Below, one piece after another: positions 59,797 to 64,000 of a DNA stretch of 64,000 bases. The first letter of the stretch is position 1. Every line of letters begins with the position of its first letter. Location: contig NC_064543.1 in NCBI RefSeq assembly GCF_023856365.1, positions 6,465,952-6,529,951 on the forward strand, read 5' to 3'. The notes beneath the pieces were generated by a model. That model made no database searches. It was not told the origin of the DNA and saw only the letters and a program-made list of their open reading frames with translations. The position numbers and the translations under genes were made by a program. The DNA is from Brienomyrus brachyistius. Lineage: Eukaryota > Chordata > Actinopteri > Osteoglossiformes > Mormyridae.

Positions 59797-60102
59797 TTAG
59801 TGCTTTACATTAACTTGTATGCATAAAGCATTCAGTACACCTTCATAATGCATTCATTAAGTATTCATAAACATCATGCATGTATACCTTAACAGCCTAA
59901 CATCCCTTAACAGCTGTAATAAATATTAATAACAAACATTACATAATAGTAACAAACATTATAATTGTATAATCATGCAATGTTTGTAATTAATGTATAT
60001 TAAAGCTGTGAAGGGATGTTATGGTTGTTATGGTGTACTTGAATGCTGCTTATGAATGTTCTATGAATGCATTATGAAGGTGCACTTAATGTAAAGCGTT
60101 AC
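59797..60102. mobile_element. AT-rich palindromic MITE
   Basis: The left end AGTGCTTTACATTAA and CCTTCATAATGCATTCAT are matched inverted on the right by AATGCATTATGAAGG and TTAATGTAAAGCGTTACT. The internal part also pairs (AACATCCCTTAACAGC with GCTGTGAAGGGATGTT). No coding capacity. Superfamily not determined. Confidence 0.75.
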
Positions 60103-60555
60103 TGAAGAAAATGTATCTGAAAGTAACTGCCAGTTTACAGCTCATCAGTAGATGGAAATTGTGCGATGTTCCCGCTCTTGGTTAACTTCCCAAGGTTCAT
60201 TGGACAGGATGCTGCCATTCTGAATCGTTCTTGAATTTGAATGGGCACAAGCTTCCCTGAGCATCTGGCAGTTTGAGGGTCTGGCTGTGAGAGCAGCAAA
60301 GGCCATAGACGCATGAGTAGGTGGAGCTATGTGGAGTAGGAGCTGAGTGTGTTACACTCAGATGATGCACCCTGGACTACGCTCTCATCAGATGAACATA
60401 AACTGGTTTCCCTGGGGACCCCACTGGCATGAGAACTGTAAATGAAGACCTTGGCCTTTCTGCTACAATCGCACGTCAGAAGGCAGCGAGGTGGATCTGT
60501 TTTCTTCTCCCCACTGGGCCCCTTCTGATGTAGCATTTGAGGGACCCTAGGCAAG

Positions 60556-60716
60556 CAGAGGTGGACAGTTCAGGTTCAGAACATAAAAATCCAGGCTAGG
60601 ATTTCGTTTTAACCAATACTCTGTGACTGTGACTCTTCATACTCAATGGGTTGGTTGAAACAAAATCATAGTCTGGATTCCTACTTGCGGGACCTGAACT
60701 ATACGCCTTGGCTCTG
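60556..60716. mobile_element. MITE family B, copy 2
   Basis: Shares inverted arms with the element at 34211-34357: left CCAGGCTAGGATTTCGTTTT, right GGTTGAAACAAAATCATAGT, and the outer GCAGAGGTGGACAGTTCAGG. More diverged than copy 1. Confidence 0.7.
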
Positions 60717-61367
60717 TAGTCATCAGAGCTCTCCACCTCCCCGGGCCTGCGCTGACTGAGAGGGACGTCTGACCTTTGGCAGTGCACGGGGCCTTGTTCG
60801 CCCTGCCTGTGACATTTCATGGCATTGCTGTTTTTATGGCTCATTCATACACGACATCTGTCTCATCCAATCACAGTGCCTCTAACCCCAGGGTTTAAAC
60901 TGAGCCACCTCTTACACAACAAAACACACTTGATCTGCTAAGGTGCATCGCTGCTAGTTACCTGGACAACCAGACAAAACTTGCTAGCACCCCCCTGAGA
61001 ACAATGGGCAAACAGTAGTGTGTTCAAGATCTCCCGTATCTCGGGATGGTAAGTGATGGGATTACAGCCAGGATGCTCAGAAACCCATCTGGCAGCAGCC
61101 CAGTCAAGAGGAAATGACAGGTTATGGCAGTCGCTGAAGTCCCCTTAATCACCTGGGCACATTACACACGCTCCTCGCAGACCCCGCGACTCACCTTCCT
61201 CACCTCTACTGAGCATTTATGTCCTCGTCATATCCATTATATGCAGAGATAAAAGCTATGCAGAAGTTAAAAGCTACACAAAAATGCTAAACCGAGGTCC
61301 CTGCTGCATAGACCCCAGTGACTTGGACACTTAACCACAGAAGAATCCAATTGCATTAAAAGAACAA
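60717..61367. other. Non-coding DNA, nothing recognised
   Basis: Short open frames only, no repeat or domain seen. Confidence 0.45.
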
Positions 61368-61756
61368 ATGAATGGATGCTACATTTGTATAGTGCTTTTC
61401 AAGACACCCAAAGTGCTTTACAGAATCAATGGGGAGCCGCTTCAACCAGCACCGCTGTGGAGCACCGACCTGGATGATGTAATGGCAGCCATTGTGCACC
61501 AGTATGCTCACCACACAATAACTAAGGTGGTGCCAACCCAATCTTATGAAAGATGTCCATGGATCTTTTATGACCTGTGAGTCAGGACCTCGGTTTTACA
61601 TCTCACCTGAAGATCGGCACCATTTTTACAGCACAGTGTCCCCGTCACTGCACTGGGATCCACACAGACCATAGGATGGGCTCCCCCTGCTGGCCACACC
61701 AACACCTCTTCCAGCAGCATCCCGACTTTCCTTATTGGTCTCCCATTCAAGACCAT
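61368..61756 (-). mobile_element. 5S-rRNA-derived SINE (SINE3 type), inverted copy
   Basis: On the minus strand the tail reads GGTGCTGGTTGAAGCGGCTC and AAAGCACTATACAAATG, matching the copy at 52001-52583. A remnant of the 5S part, GTCTTGAATGGGAGACC, lies near 61738-61754. It also carries the block with GTAAAACCGAGGTCCTGAC that is missing from the first copy. The element includes a CTCF-like motif (minus strand CCAGCAGGGGGAG, 61681-61693). Confidence 0.8.
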
Positions 61757-62227
61757 ATGCTGTTGATTCTCGCGGCCTCCCTTTAGTGTCGCACCCTTTG
61801 ACACTATTTCTCACAATACTCTTCGGAATAGATTATCATCCATTGGCATCAGTCATACTCCCCTTGCTTGGTTCACCTCATATCACTCTGGCCTCACTCA
61901 GTTTATCCAACTCAAATCTCATTCCTCACGTTCATTTCCCATTTCAGTCGGTGTTCCCCAGGGTTCAGTATTGGGGCCCCTTTTATTTAAATGCTACCTC
62001 TTTAAAGATTTGTTTTTATTGTTTGTCTTTTATGGGCTATGTAAGGTGACCTTGGGTTTTAGGAAGGCGCCCACAAATAAAATGCATTATTATTATTAAG
62101 TACTGGCCAGGTCCAAACCGGCTTAGTTTCAGGTGGATTACAAAGTTTGGATGGCAGGTGATGCGGCTGCTGAGAATTACATGATGAAAAGAATCTGGAA
62201 ATAAATGTTCAGAAACTAGGGTGATCT
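61757..62227. other. Non-coding DNA, nothing certain recognised
   Basis: The plus-strand frame from about 61735 to 62049 contains FHFPFQSVFPRVQYWGPFYL-like residues when read across, weakly reminiscent of a LINE reverse transcriptase 'SVPQGSVLGPLLF' motif (plus strand TCAGTCGGTGTTCCCCAGGG at 61947-61966, then TTCAGTATTGGGGCCCCTTT), followed by ATTATTATTA tail repeats at about 62086-62098. This may be a short decayed LINE fragment (about 61790-62098). Confidence 0.4.
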
Positions 62228-62445
62228 TTGCCAGAGAGACCACTTTGAGCTACAAGTTTTATAAACTACTTTAACCTATGAAAGGCTCCTCTGCTTGGCT
62301 AAATAGTTCAGTTCTTCTTGTACTTTGACTGCTGTGTTTCCTCGATTGAAAGACTCGTCCTGCTGTTTCACATTAACATTAGTGACACGTGTATGGTTAT
62401 AGGAGACTGACCAATCAGCACACAGCAAGAACTCAGTGCTTAAAT
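62228..62445 (-). repeat. Dispersed repeat C, copy 2
   Basis: Inverted relative to the copy at 42738-42955: GGCTCCTCTGCTTGGCTAAA, GCTGTTTCACATTAACATTA and CACAGCAAGAACTCAG. Alignable over about 215 bases by eye. Confidence 0.75.
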
Positions 62446-63143
62446 GAAATGGATTTTCTGGTCACACTACAGAAACTAAGTGTGAAGGTACAAGGGGGTC
62501 TTTACTGGGTCATGGCAAACCAGACGTGCCTAAAGTCAGACCTTTCTGTACAGATAACACCCACAACAGCTCAGATGTAAAACCGAGTCAGAGCCATACA
62601 GCCTGGAAGGTGTGTTGGCTAAATCAAGGACGAGATCTTAGTTTCCTAAACCTCTCAAGCCACGGATAGTCAGATGAGAACTAACATTCAACACGCACCC
62701 CCAGGATATCAAGCTGTCTAAGTTATCTAAGATCTCCCATGCAAGCCTGCCAGACTCAGCCTGAAACAGCCACATTAGCTCCTCTCATAGCTCCCAACCC
62801 CCTAGGTGAAAGATGGGGGTCCATTTGGGGAGTAGACATGTGTGTGAAAGACTTTGATGGATCCGTCAGTCCAGCAGGGGCCACCAGAGCTGGCAATGCG
62901 AAATGTCACCTCTCTTATGACATAAGCAATAAAATACGTGTTTCTGTGGATTTCCAAATTCCCACGTTAACGACAGACCCAATTTCACCCTGTACACGCT
63001 ATTTTATACTTTATTTAAAAATGGAATTCTGAGTGGTCGCCCTTCCAGTAAGGAGGGGGTTGCTTTTCTTTTTAGAAAGTTCTCATTTAATGCAGACTAT
63101 ATGCCCTTTATGGAGCTTCGCTTCACTCAGTAACATCACAGGT
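62446..63143. other. Non-coding DNA, nothing recognised
   Basis: Contains a possible plus-strand CTCF-like motif at 62871-62885 (CCAGCAGGGGCCACC). No exon seen. Confidence 0.4.
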
Positions 63144-63463
63144 GTACCAGCTCCGACTTACGGACAGGTCGTACTTACGAACAGACTGCCATAAAGCCTA
63201 TTGAGTCAAAAAAAAAATCAGGTTAAGTATTATGCTTCGTAATAACGAAGGCGCGAATAACTCCCTGACGCTCGTGAAAACATTGCGTGGCTTCAGCGGA
63301 TCGTTGGCTGGAGGTACATTACAGTACCGTGTGTAGATCCTTTAGTTATTATGGCATAATAATCATTATTGTTATTATGTACTGTGTTATTTTTCAGACT
63401 TACCTATATAGTCGATTTAAAGACGAACTTAGGGAACGGTTTCGTTCGTAACCTGGGGACTGA
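63144..63463. mobile_element. Candidate non-autonomous repeat with TTACGAAC ends
   Basis: The left end has CTCCGACTTACGGACAGG and TACTTACGAAC; the right end, read on the minus strand, has GTCCCCAGGTTACGAACG and TTCGTCTTTAAATCGAC. The two ends are related but not a perfect palindrome. The type resembles widely dispersed DNA-element repeats; borders are approximate. Confidence 0.45.
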
Positions 63464-64000
63464 CTAATTACACGCGAGGATTCGCCCCTTCAAATGCAAC
63501 AGTGTAACACTTGTGATCCTGATACCGAACGTTTGCTTTTTGTCGTTCAGTTTGTCTTGTGTTTTTATCTATGCGATTCCCCCGTCCCCTTTTATTTTCG
63601 GGAGCTAGCTTTTTTAAAAAAGTCGATATGTGTTCATGTATTCTGATGACACGGTAAACCCAGGCAGTTTCAAAAATGTCTCCGGATCCCTTTTCCGTAC
63701 ATGGTAGCCGCCCGCTTGCTGATGTCGACTGAGATGCTCAAAGGCCGTAACTCAGATTTCCTCTGAGACACCTTCTGCCTGCCGTGCTTCTTCCAGCATT
63801 AATATCCAGTGGTTCCATGTTCCATCACTGCATTCATGTCGTTTTCCATATAAAGCTCAGCTAAGTAATGTAGCGTACAGACAGGCCATGACGTCGGATG
63901 GCGAGATAGTAAGACAGGAGGCATCTCAACCACAAGGTGTCGTTTTTCGCACCCGTATCATTCACTCTACCAGCTTGCACACTGTCCACCGTGCAGGTCG
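63464..64000. other. Non-coding DNA to window end
   Basis: No gene or named repeat seen. Confidence 0.4.

Noticed and set aside
1..64000. CRISPR arrays, operons, phage or integron-type systems
   Set aside because: No spaced identical repeats of CRISPR type, no bacterial gene layout; introns and SINEs show an animal genome.

Overview
The window reads as a piece of a ray-finned fish genome, probably a teleost. Long non-coding stretches separate a few exons with GT/AG splice sites. Repeats include 5S-rRNA-derived and tRNA-derived SINEs, several small hairpin-type DNA elements (MITEs), many (TG)n tracts and an unusual number of long poly-C/poly-G runs. Nothing suggests prokaryotic or viral origin.

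Layout, all confirmed coding on the + strand. (1) At 3134-3311 and 3555-3706 lie the last two coding exons of an ADAMTS-family metalloprotease gene: the end of a thrombospondin type-1 repeat and a six-cysteine PLAC domain with the stop codon. The C-terminus looks most like ADAMTS17, with ADAMTS19 as the alternative. The rest of that gene lies left of the window. (2) 3.8-23.4 kb is intergenic: microsatellites, one candidate solo LTR, one MITE, one dispersed repeat, and some unique AT-rich sequence with octamer motifs. (3) 23.4-37.2 kb is a complete gene recognised as MINAR1 (KIAA1024/UBTOR): a CpG-rich 5' region with a non-coding exon ending at 24120, a large coding exon (24851-27064), two short ones (32133-32387 and 35533-35730) and a 3' UTR of about 1.5 kb. 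The spliced product is 888 residues with a C-terminal transmembrane segment. (4) 37.2-58.2 kb is intergenic or intronic: SINEs, MITEs, a 29-bp minisatellite and possible conserved non-coding elements. (5) At 57379-57720 there is a decayed BED/hAT-like zinc-finger remnant, and at 58250-58507 a clean phase-0 candidate exon of 86 codons from a gene I do not recognise. (6) 58.5-64 kb is repeat-rich non-coding DNA.

The main biological point is the arrangement. An ADAMTS17-like gene and MINAR1 sit head-to-tail about 20 kb apart. In human the paralogues ADAMTS19 and MINAR2 are neighbours on 5q, while ADAMTS17 and MINAR1 are far apart on 15q. The fish order may therefore preserve the ancestral linkage from before the vertebrate genome duplications. 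I saw no undescribed multi-gene system. The items most worth follow-up are the unidentified exon at 58250, a possible membrane-free MINAR1 isoform from intronic polyadenylation, and the repeat and octamer landscape.
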